Assembly: GCF_036541405.1 (NCBI RefSeq)
Contig: NZ_JAZHFS010000003.1
Coordinates: 186,001-250,000 of the forward strand
Source: Clostridium_AD frigoriphilum
GTDB taxonomy: Bacteria; Bacillota; Clostridia; Clostridiales; Clostridiaceae
Length of the DNA stretch: 64,000 bases
Direction of reading: 5' to 3'
The number at the start of each line of letters is the position of its first letter. Positions within the stretch are counted from its first letter, which is position 1. The position numbers and the translations under genes are program-made. Shown here one piece after another: positions 24,339 through 32,424 of this stretch. The notes under the pieces were generated by a model. It worked only from the letters and a program-made list of their open reading frames with translations, did not search any database and was not told where the DNA came from.

Positions 24339-24624
24339 TGCAATTTATCCTGTGTGACTTGAAAGGAGAGTTTGAAACATGAAATTGCATTAAGGAATTC
24401 TAATGTTTTGCTTAATATTAAATTCTCAACCTCTGGGTAGTTCTCTGGGGGGCGTAACAATTCTCAATTGTTACGTGCTCACACTCGACGTCCTGTCTCG
24501 GGTTCGCTAGCCTGACCTCCTGTCAGGCTTACGAGAATTTAATATTGGCAAAACAAGAATTCCTAAATGGAAATTCAATTGCTTCTGCATCTCTCCTTTC
24601 AAGTCACTTCCGGAAAAAATTCAT
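24338..24624 (+). repeat. Palindromic repeat element, copy C
   Basis: About 287 bp, beginning in the gdx stop codon. CTTGAAAGGAGAG on the left pairs perfectly with CTCTCCTTTCAAG on the right. Copy A has ATAAGAG/CTCTTAT at the same place, so both arms changed together. AATATTAAATTCTC pairs with GAGAATTTAATATT. The core is almost identical to copy B (CCTCTGGGTAGTTCTCTGGG, GTAACAATT hairpin, GCCTGAC/GTCAGGC hairpin). The right end is followed by ATACTAGG, as in copy B. Confidence 0.88.
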
Positions 24625-24772
24625 ACTAGGGAGGTGTACAAAAGATGATTTAATCGAAAGTGTTAAAGTTATATTTAATTTATCTCAAAAGAATATTATT
24701 TTAAAGGATGAAGATGATTATGATTATAAAAAGAAAATACTATTGTTAAAGCATTTATATAAACAGATATAA
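24545..24772 (+). pseudogene. Chimeric reading frame: repeat end plus remnant of an unknown gene
   Basis: An open frame of 75 codons begins at a TTG inside copy C and continues past it. The first 27 or so codons are element sequence with no binding site. The remainder (24625-24772, 'TKDDLIESVKVIFNLSQK', then an acidic/lysine-rich tail) has the look of a real protein C-terminus. In this part a GGGAGGTG is followed only by ATG ATT TAA. The simplest reading is the 3' remnant of a gene whose 5' part was lost where the element sits. A functional chimera is less likely. The remaining 464-base intergenic space holds only copy C. Confidence 0.35.
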
Positions 24773-24802
24773 TTAAAAAAACATTGGAGGTATAGTAAAA
24801 TC

Positions 24803-25408
24803 ATGAATATTGAAAAAACCATTTTAGCACTTGAAAAAAATAATTATGAGGTTAGTTTCTTTAAAACATCCGAAGATGCAGCACATTATTTAGAAAGTAA
24901 ATTTAATGACGAATATATAGGCTTTGGCGATTCTGAAACTATGTTTCATATGAACCTGTTTGATAGGCTTTCTTTACATAACAAGGTTGTTGATCCTAAG
25001 CATTGTGGAGCAGAGGCAACATTCCGTGATACTGCCATAAAGTGTTTGACTACAGATATTTTTTTTACTTCAGTGAATGCGCTGTCAGAAACGGGAGAGA
25101 TGGTAAACATTGATGGCACAGGTAATCGTGTAGCTGGTTCATTGTTCGGTCATAAGAAGGTATATTTTGTTGTCAGCACAAATAAAATCGAACCTACGCT
25201 TGAAGCTTCTATATGGCGTGCTCGTAACATTGCTGCACCTGGTAATGCTAAGCGATTAGGATTAAAAACGCCATGTGCAGTAAAAGGAGATCGCTGTTAC
25301 AATTGTTCCAGTCCAGATCGCATTTGTAATGGTCTTTTAATTTATTATAAAAAGATGAATAACACCGATATGGAAATCGTATTAATAGATGAAAAACTTG
25401 GATTCTAA
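24803..25408 (+). CDS. LUD domain protein (LutC/YkgG-related)
   Basis: A 201-residue LUD-family protein. Visible family segments are 'YIGFGDSETMFHMNLFDRL', 'TTDIFFTSVNALSETGEMVN' and 'DGTGNRVAGSLFGHKKVYFV'. A C-terminal cysteine group, 'GDRCYNCSSPDRIC', could bind a cluster. LUD proteins include LutC of lactate utilisation, but stand-alone clostridial members like this have no assigned reaction, and no lutA or lutB gene is nearby. GGAGGTATAG lies upstream of ATG 24803. It is followed closely by a small membrane protein gene, probably in the same transcript. Confidence 0.8.
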   Translation: MNIEKTILALEKNNYEVSFFKTSEDAAHYLESKFNDEYIGFGDSETMFHMNLFDRLSLHNKVVDPKHCGAEATFRDTAIKCLTTDIFFTSVNALSETGEMVNIDGTGNRVAGSLFGHKKVYFVVSTNKIEPTLEASIWRARNIAAPGNAKRLGLKTPCAVKGDRCYNCSSPDRICNGLLIYYKKMNNTDMEIVLIDEKLGF

Positions 25409-25429
25409 TCTAGAATGAGGGGAGTTTTT

Positions 25430-25684
25430 ATGGGAGCTTTATTTTTAATCGTTATTTTTATTGTTCCAGTACTTATTACTATAGTTATTTTAGATAAATA
25501 TACAAAAAATAAGACTTCAATACAAATAATGTTAATAGGCATAGAAGTTACTATTGTTGGAGTAGCAATTATAGCATTTGGTGGGGGTGGGTTTTCGTCT
25601 AATGAGACCTTTTATTTTAATATAATAGGTTCTATTATTGTTGTAATGGGCATTACCTCAAGTGTATATGGGGTTAAGAAATAA
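25430..25684 (+). CDS. Small membrane protein of unknown function
   Basis: An 84-residue protein with three hydrophobic segments ('FLIVIFIVPVLITIVIL', 'MLIGIEVTIVGVAIIAFG' and 'FNIIGSIIVVMGITSSVYG') joined by short polar loops, including a GGGGFSSNETF turn. I do not recognise the family. GAGGGGAG lies ahead of ATG 25430, and the upstream ATG 25415 overlaps it. It begins 21 bases after the LUD gene, so the two are probably co-transcribed. Confidence 0.65.
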   Translation: MGALFLIVIFIVPVLITIVILDKYTKNKTSIQIMLIGIEVTIVGVAIIAFGGGGFSSNETFYFNIIGSIIVVMGITSSVYGVKK

Positions 25685-25843
25685 TTTTTAATAGGAGTTC
25701 TTATTAAACTTTGGAATAATTATAATAAAATTACGACATTAAAAACCAGAGTAAATTTGAACATATTGACAAAGAAAAAGATAGAGAGTATTATGTAAAT
25801 AATAAGAATTATTAACAAATAATAAATGACTGGAGACGAGAAT

Positions 25844-26593
25844 ATGAATGAAGTAATTAAATTATTAAATGATCATAGATCAGTTAGGGATTATAAATCT
25901 GATGCTGTAAGTGAGGAAGATTTAGACCTAATAATAAGAGCTAGTCAAGCTGCTCCTTCTTCTATAAATGGGCAACAAGTTACTATAATTAGTGTGCAGA
26001 ATATTGAGAAGAAAAATAAGTTATCAAAACTTGTGGGAAATCAAGTTTATGTAGGTAAAGCACCTGTTTTCTTAGTATTTTGCGCAGATTTTTATAGAGC
26101 TAAGCTTGCGGCTGAAATTAATGGTGAAGAGTTTGTAATTACTGAAAGTGAAGAAGCAAAATTAGTAGGTGCAGTAGATGTAGGATTGGCACTTAGTAAT
26201 GCTATAGCTGCAGCAGAGTCATTAGGTCTTGGAATTGTACCAATAGGAGGTATCAGAAAAGAGGCGGAAGCAGTAGCTGAACTTTTAGAATTACCTGAAC
26301 TTGTATATCCTATGGTAGGACTTGTTATTGGTCATCCAGCTGATAAGTCAGAAGTTAAACCAAGATTTCCTAAAGATGTGATTTATAATAAAGAAGTTTA
26401 TAATAAAGATTCTTTAGAGTTAAAATCAAAAATTAAAAAATATGATAAAGTAGTTAAAGATCATATGATAAAAGTAACGAATGGTAGACTTAGCAATTCA
26501 TGGAGCCAAGATATATCAGGAACATATAAATATTTTTATTATCCAAAAGTGAAAGAATCACTTGAAAAACAAGGATTTAAAGGTAATAAATAA
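25844..26593 (+). CDS. FMN-dependent NADPH nitroreductase/oxidoreductase
   Basis: A 249-residue nitroreductase-family flavoprotein of the NfsA/NfrA subgroup. Features are 'LNDHRSVRDYKSDAVSEEDL' (phosphate-binding Arg-Ser), 'SQAAPSSINGQQVTII', 'AVDVGLALSNAIAAAESLGL' and 'GLGIVPIGGIR', and a C-terminal extension of about 60 residues typical of NfrA-like enzymes. It reduces flavins, nitro compounds or quinones, and the physiological substrate is unknown. TGGAGACGAG precedes ATG 25844, chosen over ATG 25826. A terminator follows. Confidence 0.88.
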   Translation: MNEVIKLLNDHRSVRDYKSDAVSEEDLDLIIRASQAAPSSINGQQVTIISVQNIEKKNKLSKLVGNQVYVGKAPVFLVFCADFYRAKLAAEINGEEFVITESEEAKLVGAVDVGLALSNAIAAAESLGLGIVPIGGIRKEAEAVAELLELPELVYPMVGLVIGHPADKSEVKPRFPKDVIYNKEVYNKDSLELKSKIKKYDKVVKDHMIKVTNGRLSNSWSQDISGTYKYFYYPKVKESLEKQGFKGNK

Positions 26594-26612
26594 AAAATAA
26601 ATTAAATATTTT

Positions 26613-26677
26613 AAAAAAATTGTATAAACTTCCCTTAAGGACAATTATATCCTTAGGTTAGTATATACAATTTTTTT
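26613..26677 (+). terminator. Terminator after the nitroreductase gene
   Basis: AAAAATTGTATA (26615-26626) pairs with TATACAATTTTT (26664-26675), with a second inner stem around CCTTAAGGA/TCCTTAGG, followed by a T-run. It lies 20 bases after the stop codon. Confidence 0.75.
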
Positions 26678-26699
26678 AATTTTTTTGTATTTTATTGAA

Positions 26700-26843
26700 T
26701 CATTCAGCTAAGACTAGATAAACACCATATTTATCTTTATAGTCTTTGGTTTTGCTGGCAAAATCGGATAAAAAGTAACCTTTAAAAAGAGCGATTATGG
26801 AAATTAGTATAATAAAATTTTTTAACTTTGAATTAATTTTCAT
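26700..26843 (-). CDS. Possible 47-residue membrane peptide
   Basis: A short minus-strand frame, ATG at 26843 to TGA at 26700. It starts 'MKINSKLKNFIILISIIALF', a basic N-terminus followed by a hydrophobic helix or signal anchor, and ends with a polar tail, 'SKTKDYKDKYGVYLVLAE'. AAAGGAG lies about 12 bases upstream of the ATG, slightly long spacing. Nothing else explains the 500-base gap between the nitroreductase terminator and the next gene. I do not recognise the peptide, and it could be chance coding. Confidence 0.35.
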   Translation of the reverse strand: MKINSKLKNFIILISIIALFKGYFLSDFASKTKDYKDKYGVYLVLAE

Positions 26844-27099
26844 AAGATTACATTTCTCCTTTCTCTCTATTACTATGTTACTATTTTGCTCTAAAATAAT
26901 ATTAAAAACCTATTGAAACATAGGTAAATTGCTAAAATATATACATGGTTAAATTGTTAATCAAAAATGCTTGTGGTAATTTTATTATTTAAAAAGTTAC
27001 ACTAAAACATGGATAAATTTTTTGTTAACAATCTGTAGCAAAGTGTAAAATGATTATAAATATGATAACATATTGATATTAAGCAGAAAAAGGGGAAAT

Positions 27100-27738
27100 A
27101 TGACGAAAAACAAAAGAATAAAAAAATATAATCAAAGAAAGAAAAAAATATTATCATTGTTTTTGATTATTTTATTAGGAGTATTTGTCGTCTTTTTATC
27201 TATAATATCAACTAATAGTAAAGTAAATCTTAGGAAAATCAATTCAACAGAGGGTTTAAATAAAAATAAGAATACCCTGGTAAAAGGTGGTGTTCTTAAG
27301 ATAACTCAAAAGGATATAGATGAGAGTAAAAAAGCAGAAGATAAAACTTCGGGTATTGATAAAAAGAAAGAATTAGAAATTATAAGAGAGGAGGTTGAAA
27401 AGTCTAAATATGTTACTCAAGAAAAAGAAAAAAACACTAAAGATGTTCTAGTGCAAGCTGCAAATAAGCGCCTTTTATTAATAAAAGTGCATGGAAAGCT
27501 AAAGAACGCATATTCTTTAGTTGAGTCACAAAAAGAGAAACAGGTGATATCAATAATGATTTCAACTGTGGGCAAACTTGAAACTAATCCTTCCTATGAT
27601 TTTAAGGCAAATCAAGCTAGTATTAAATCTACTTATAACAAGCTTGATTCCCATAGTAAGAGTAACATCAAGAATGCAATACTTTGCAATATTGATGGAG
27701 GTAGTATAACACAATTGAAAAAATCTTTCGGATTATAA
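27100..27738 (+). CDS. Membrane-anchored hypothetical protein
   Basis: A 212-residue protein: a very basic N-terminus (KNKRIKKYNQRKKK), one transmembrane helix (about residues 18-40, 'ILSLFLIILLGVFVVFLSII'), a lysine/glutamate-rich linker, and a helical C-terminal domain of about 90 residues outside the membrane ('VQAANKRLLLIKVHGKLKNA', ending 'SITQLKKSFGL'). I do not recognise the family. AAGGGGAAAT precedes ATG 27100, preferred to the TTG at 27073. It is a single gene between A+T-rich sequence and a bidirectional terminator. Confidence 0.65.
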   Translation: MTKNKRIKKYNQRKKKILSLFLIILLGVFVVFLSIISTNSKVNLRKINSTEGLNKNKNTLVKGGVLKITQKDIDESKKAEDKTSGIDKKKELEIIREEVEKSKYVTQEKEKNTKDVLVQAANKRLLLIKVHGKLKNAYSLVESQKEKQVISIMISTVGKLETNPSYDFKANQASIKSTYNKLDSHSKSNIKNAILCNIDGGSITQLKKSFGL

Positions 27739-27744
27739 AAAATA

Positions 27745-27789
27745 AAAAAAACTATCAAAATATACTACATGCATTTTGATAGTTTTTTT
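27745..27789. terminator. Bidirectional terminator
   Basis: AAAAAACTATCAAAAT (27746-27761) and its complement ATTTTGATAGTTTTTT (27773-27788) with an 11-base loop, between convergent genes. Confidence 0.88.
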
Positions 27790-27822
27790 AAAAAGAATAA
27801 TAAATATTAAAAAAAGTTGAGT

Positions 27823-29646
27823 TTATTTAGGAAGGTCGATATCGCTAGGAATTTCAAGTCCTGCCATTTTCATTAAGTATAATGCATTTCTAGTGGTAGA
27901 AACACCGGTTCGTAATTTATAGTCAAAGTATAGTTTGTCATCTTTATAATATTCACGAAGGTGATAATTCCTAACTTTTCTATTTGTCTTTTCTATGTCA
28001 CCAAGTTCTAGGTCATGGGTAGATACAAAACCTAAAGCATTTTCATTACTTAGTTTTGAAACTAAAACTTTAGCACCAGTATGTCTATCAATAGAGTTAG
28101 TTCCTTTAAAAATTTCATCCAATAAGAAAAAAATGGGGGTATTATCTTCTGTTGCAGTTACAAGTTTTTTTATTCTTAAAAGTTCTGCATAGAAGGAGGA
28201 AATATTTTTTTCTAAATTATCACTTGTCCTCATGCAAGTATAAATATCCATTATAGAGCAGGTAAAACTTTCACAGCATACGGGAGCACCGGAATATGCT
28301 AAAACCAAATTAATGCCTGTTGTACGAAGTAGTGTGCTTTTACCTGACATGTTGGAACCTGTTATTAAAATAATGTTCTGTGACTTGTCTATATGAATAT
28401 CATTGTATATTCTCTTATCTCCAAGTAATGGATGACCGAGTTTTTTAGCGTCGAATATAGGTGGACTATCTTGGAATTTTGGCATAGCCCAATCACTGTG
28501 TTCAAAGGCTATGGTTGATAAACTATTTAAAGCCTCCATTTCACCTATAACTTCAAGCCATGTTTTTAAAGAGGATGCACTAGCTTTTTTAAAGCGTTGT
28601 AGATTAATTAAACACTGATAATCCCATAGAGTAAGTATATTTATAGGAAAATAGTAAATATTTTTTCTGTCAGATATTACGGTTACTAGATTTGCCAACT
28701 TTTTAATCTGAGTGGAAGCTTTCATTCCATCTTTATTTATAAGCTTTTCTCTTAATTTTATTAAGTACTCTGAGTTAAACTTCTTCGTTTCTATGTGCTT
28801 AAGTAACCTATTATATATAAGAATAGAATCTTTATATTGATACACAGTGTCCAAATTCCTACTTACTTCTTTATATCCAACTAAAAGAAGTATTATCTGG
28901 AGGACTATTGCTAACATAAATATTCTATATGATATTAATGATAAAATAAAAGAGGCTACTAGAAGAGATAAAGTTATTATCGGCAATATTCTTATTACAG
29001 CAATGACTATTGGTTTTAGGAAAAATTCATTTTTATCCTCTGCCCACTTAAATAACTCGTCTGGGTCATGATTCTTATTTTCACTAAGTATTGCTTCTGT
29101 TTCGAATCTTTGTGTCCATCCAATATTTTTAGCGAGCTCTTTTACGGCTTGCTGCCTTTTGTATATCTCTTCGATATTATACTTAGGTTTTTGGAGCGTT
29201 TCCTTAAGTTTTTGACGTCCTAGGTAAGTTATGCAGGTGTTTATCCATTGAAAGATGGAGTTATCACCAAATATATCTAGGTCTCTTGAGTAGCTGTGAG
29301 TTTCATCGACGAAGTCCTGACCACTATCAGAAAAACCCTTCCAATTATTATCGAGACGTTTTAGGCAATTTTCATTAATTTCACATAAAATAGTACAGCG
29401 AATTTTATTATACTTTATTTTTTTATGTTTTATTGCAAGTGTTATGAATGTGATAAGTGTTGTAATTAATACAAAAACACTTAAGTAATAAGTAGCTCGC
29501 ATATAGAAGAAAATTGAAAAACCTAGTCCGGCTACAAAGATTATTAATCTCAATAAGCTTATAAAACTTATGGTTTGGGTTTGTTTTTTTAATAAATCTT
29601 CATAATGTTTCTTTCGATTTGCGTAAGATGATTTTTGTCTTTCCAT
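27823..29646 (-). CDS. Membrane-anchored MutS-family ATPase
   Basis: A 607-residue protein. Residues about 25-75 hold two transmembrane helices, and a second hydrophobic pair lies at about 215-265. Between and after them is a helical MutS core ('NSIFQWINTCITYLGRQKLK', 'RQQAVKELAKN'). The C-terminal MutS ATPase has Walker A GSNMSGKSTLLRTTG, 'TSDNLEKNISSFYAELLRIK', Walker B 'FFLLDEIFKGTNSIDR' and 'FVSTHDLELG'. The mismatch-reading N-terminal domain and the Smr domain of MutS2 are both absent. Membrane helices in a MutS-type protein are unusual, though such proteins are annotated in Firmicutes. No biochemical role is established to my knowledge. AGGAGG precedes the ATG. Confidence 0.85.
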   Translation of the reverse strand: MERQKSSYANRKKHYEDLLKKQTQTISFISLLRLIIFVAGLGFSIFFYMRATYYLSVFVLITTLITFITLAIKHKKIKYNKIRCTILCEINENCLKRLDNNWKGFSDSGQDFVDETHSYSRDLDIFGDNSIFQWINTCITYLGRQKLKETLQKPKYNIEEIYKRQQAVKELAKNIGWTQRFETEAILSENKNHDPDELFKWAEDKNEFFLKPIVIAVIRILPIITLSLLVASFILSLISYRIFMLAIVLQIILLLVGYKEVSRNLDTVYQYKDSILIYNRLLKHIETKKFNSEYLIKLREKLINKDGMKASTQIKKLANLVTVISDRKNIYYFPINILTLWDYQCLINLQRFKKASASSLKTWLEVIGEMEALNSLSTIAFEHSDWAMPKFQDSPPIFDAKKLGHPLLGDKRIYNDIHIDKSQNIILITGSNMSGKSTLLRTTGINLVLAYSGAPVCCESFTCSIMDIYTCMRTSDNLEKNISSFYAELLRIKKLVTATEDNTPIFFLLDEIFKGTNSIDRHTGAKVLVSKLSNENALGFVSTHDLELGDIEKTNRKVRNYHLREYYKDDKLYFDYKLRTGVSTTRNALYLMKMAGLEIPSDIDLPK

Positions 29647-29905
29647 AATAACCTCCTAGATGATTACTTTATTAAATACATAATACCATATTAAAGGCTC
29701 AGTCCGCAATTTTCTATATTAGTATAATATTGTAAAATAAAGTGAATTTTTTTATTTGGACTTTAAAATATAGTAATTGTGGTAATATATAAGAATGAGA
29801 ACAAGGAGGAGATAGGGCTATTTCCGCTGGTGACAAAAAGTATTAGAATTTAAGAAAATAAATTATTTGTCTTAATATTTCTTAAGTATAGGAGATGAAG
29901 TTAAA

Positions 29906-30451
29906 TTGAAAATAACTATAACTGGGGACTTATATTCGGGAAAGAGCAGTGTAGCTAAGGGTGTATGTGAGGTAATGGATTATACCTATTTTAGTGTGGG
30001 TGAATTACAAAGAAAGCTTGCGGTAGAAAAAGGTATGTCTATTATGGAATACAATGATTATATGTTTTGCAACAATTTAGATCATGAGGTTGACAATAGA
30101 ACTATGCAAATTGGGAGAGAAAGTGATAACTTTATTTTTGATGCCAGACTTGCATGGCATTTCATACCAAACTCCTTTAAGATTTATTTCAAAGTAGGTA
30201 TAGATATTGCAGTAGAACGGGCTATGAAAAGTAAGAGAGGGAAGTCTGAGGATTATACTTCTAGGCAAGAGGCTAAAGCGAGGATAATTGGAAGAAGAAG
30301 ACTCGAGGTAACAAGGTTTAATGAAATGTATAACATTGATATAGATAATGATAGTAACTATGATTTAGTTATTGATACTTCCCACATGACTATGGAAGAT
30401 GTAATTGAAAAAACTATAGAGAAGTTGCGAGAATGTAGTGATAAAAAGTAA
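29906..30451 (+). CDS. Cytidylate kinase-like P-loop protein
   Basis: A 181-residue P-loop kinase of the CMP kinase-like family. Walker A is GDLYSGKSSVAKG (about residues 7-19), followed by 'YTYFSVGELQRKLAVEKGMS'. 'NFIFDARLAWHFIP' corresponds to the 'DGR' NMP-binding region, and an arginine-rich lid, 'EAKARIIGRRRLEVTRF', follows. Short proteins like this are annotated as (d)CMP kinase or AAA family proteins. Nucleotide phosphorylation is likely, but CMP specificity is not proven. The start is TTG 29906 with GGAGATG 8 bases upstream. It ends inside the left arm of a terminator shared with the convergent DUF441 gene. Confidence 0.8.
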   Translation: MKITITGDLYSGKSSVAKGVCEVMDYTYFSVGELQRKLAVEKGMSIMEYNDYMFCNNLDHEVDNRTMQIGRESDNFIFDARLAWHFIPNSFKIYFKVGIDIAVERAMKSKRGKSEDYTSRQEAKARIIGRRRLEVTRFNEMYNIDIDNDSNYDLVIDTSHMTMEDVIEKTIEKLRECSDKK

Positions 30452-30486
30452 TACGCGTATTTAAATAAATGCGCGTATTACTTTTT
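30443..30486. terminator. Bidirectional terminator
   Basis: AAAAAGTAATACGCG (30443-30457) pairs with CGCGTATTACTTTTT (30472-30486). The left arm includes the stop codon of the kinase-like gene. Confidence 0.88.
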
Positions 30487-30488
30487 AT

Positions 30489-30944
30489 TCATTTATGAAT
30501 AACTTTCACAAATACTGCCAGCATTCCAGATGTAATAAGTGGTCCTACAGGTACTCCACCTAAAAATGATGCAGCTGCGACTGCTCCGACTATCATGGCA
30601 GGCATTATATCGCTATGACCCTGAACAGTAAGATAGTTTAAACCTTGTCCGCTTAAATATGTTGTTAAAAAAGAAAGAACTAAAGCTGTTATGCCTATCC
30701 AGGATGTAAATACACTTTTTATATTTACGGATGTAATGGTACCGTTAGCTATAGGTATCATAATGGCAGCTATAAGAAGTATTAATCCACATGTCATTCC
30801 GCTCTTTTGAAGAGGTGGATACACATATTTGTCTAATCCTAAAAGTTTTGCCATAAGTAAAAAACATGTTGCAATGGCAACCGAATTTGCTTTGCCGAAT
30901 ATGGCAGCGGCAAGAATCAACAATAAAATAATAGTTGGATTCAA
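30489..30944 (-). CDS. DUF441 (UPF0756) membrane protein
   Basis: A 151-residue protein with four or five hydrophobic helices. It contains 'GLILLIAAIMIPIANGTITS' and 'GVPVGPLITSGMLAVF', the pattern of the DUF441/YeaL family of small membrane proteins with no known function. The frame opens at ATG 30953, but that ATG is part of the binding site (GGAGATG). The TTG at 30944, 9 bases after GGAG, is the more natural start. The 351-base region upstream, to the next gene at 31297, is A+T-rich and holds no feature I can support. Confidence 0.8.
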   Translation of the reverse strand: MNPTIILLLILAAAIFGKANSVAIATCFLLMAKLLGLDKYVYPPLQKSGMTCGLILLIAAIMIPIANGTITSVNIKSVFTSWIGITALVLSFLTTYLSGQGLNYLTVQGHSDIMPAMIVGAVAAASFLGGVPVGPLITSGMLAVFVKVIHK

Positions 30945-31296
30945 ACAAATCATCTCCTGAAATATATTTATTTCAATATTAAGATAAATTAAACATTAAT
31001 AATATATTATTCCTTTCATGCAATATTAATTCTATAATGTTTTTTAAAATGAAAGAAGGTTTTCAAAAACACAAATTGACTATGAAAACGCCATATAGCC
31101 AATAAACGCACTAATACGTAGCATATGAACCGTTTTTATGTATATATCGACTGTACCCTAATATTGATAGAACTGCCACATCTATTCACAGTTTATGGAG
31201 TTTTCCAAACAGACACGCCTATGATATCATATAAGTTGTTAGTTCTAATTGGTGTAAATTAGCTAACGATGCATTATTATATTGAGGAGAGGTTAT

Positions 31297-32424
31297 ATGT
31301 TAGAGTTTAGGAATTTAAGGAAGGTTTTTAAGAATAAAACCGTAATTAACGACATTAATTTTACTGTAAATAAGGGAGAATTTGTAGTTATAGTAGGACA
31401 AAGTGGTTGCGGTAAAACCACAACCTTAAAAATGATTAATAAATTAATTTTACCGACATCAGGAAGTATAAACTTAGATGGTAAAAATATATTTAAGGAG
31501 GATACCATTAAGCTTAGACGGAATATGGGATATGTTATACAGCAAACAGGACTTTTGCCACATATGACTGTAGGGGAGAATATTGGAATAATACCAATGC
31601 TTGAGAAATGGCCAGAAGAAAAGATACTTGCAAGGACAAATGAACTCTTAGAAATGGTGGGAATGAAGCCAGAAGAGTATATAAACAGATATCCATGTGA
31701 GTTAAGTGGAGGTCAACAACAAAGAATCGGAGTTGCAAGAGCTTGGGCAACAAATCCGGATGTAATTCTTATGGATGAGCCTTTTAGCGCATTAGACCCA
31801 ATTACCAGAAATCAGCTTCAAGATGAATTGTTTAATCTTCAACAAGAGTCTAAAAAAACAATAGTTTTTGTAACTCATGATATGGATGAAGCACTTAAGC
31901 TTGGCGATAGAATTTGTATTATGAAGGACGGAAACATTGTTCAGTATGATACTCCAGAAGAAATTCTAAATAATCCTGCTAATGATTTTGTTAAAGAATT
32001 TATAGGGAAAAATAGAATATGGCAGCAACCGGGGTTTATAAAAGCCAAGGATATTATGATTACGGAGCCAATAACAACTAGTGGAAGCAGGACAGTAGTA
32101 CAAGCTTTAGAAATTATGAAGGCAAACAAAGTAGACAGTTTGTTAATTATTAATAAAGAAGATAAGCTAGAAGGAATTGTTACAATAAAAGATATTATAA
32201 GGAATTACACAGGTTCTCTAAAGGTAAATACTATTATGGGCACAGAAATTAAAACTGTTAATCTAGAGGACTCTTTAGTAGATATATTAAATCTAATGAA
32301 TGAACTTAAAATCGGATATGTGCCAGTTGTAGATGATGGTTCAAAGTTAGTTGGGCTAATTACTGAGAGTAGTTTGTTAATTGTTTTAAGCAATCAGTAT
32401 ATTAACCAGGAGGATGAGGAGTAA
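31297..32424 (+). CDS. Osmolyte-type ABC transporter ATP-binding protein with CBS domains (second system)
   Basis: A 375-residue paralogue of the ATPase at 12816-13961. Walker A is GQSGCGKTTTLKMI, the signature is 'LSGGQQQRIGVARA' and Walker B is 'VILMDEPFSALDPI'. Two CBS domains follow, with 'DIMITEPITTSGSRTVVQAL' and 'SLVDILNLMNELKIGYVPVV'. GAGGAGAGG precedes ATG 31297; the TTG at 31282 is within that site. Its stop overlaps the ATG of the permease gene (TAATG). Unlike the first system, no GntR repressor or bipartite operator lies upstream, so the two are regulated differently. Confidence 0.9.
   Translation: MLEFRNLRKVFKNKTVINDINFTVNKGEFVVIVGQSGCGKTTTLKMINKLILPTSGSINLDGKNIFKEDTIKLRRNMGYVIQQTGLLPHMTVGENIGIIPMLEKWPEEKILARTNELLEMVGMKPEEYINRYPCELSGGQQQRIGVARAWATNPDVILMDEPFSALDPITRNQLQDELFNLQQESKKTIVFVTHDMDEALKLGDRICIMKDGNIVQYDTPEEILNNPANDFVKEFIGKNRIWQQPGFIKAKDIMITEPITTSGSRTVVQALEIMKANKVDSLLIINKEDKLEGIVTIKDIIRNYTGSLKVNTIMGTEIKTVNLEDSLVDILNLMNELKIGYVPVVDDGSKLVGLITESSLLIVLSNQYINQEDEE

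Noticed and set aside
17122..24624. CRISPR array or insertion sequence as an explanation of the repeats
   Set aside because: The copies are few, about 285 bp long, kilobases apart, have no spacers, and encode no transposase. No target-site duplication is clear.
29800..29860. AAGGAGGAGATAGGGCTATT as a ribosome binding site for a hidden gene upstream of the kinase-like gene
   Set aside because: No ATG, GTG or TTG follows at proper distance. An ATT-initiated frame would encode only eight residues.
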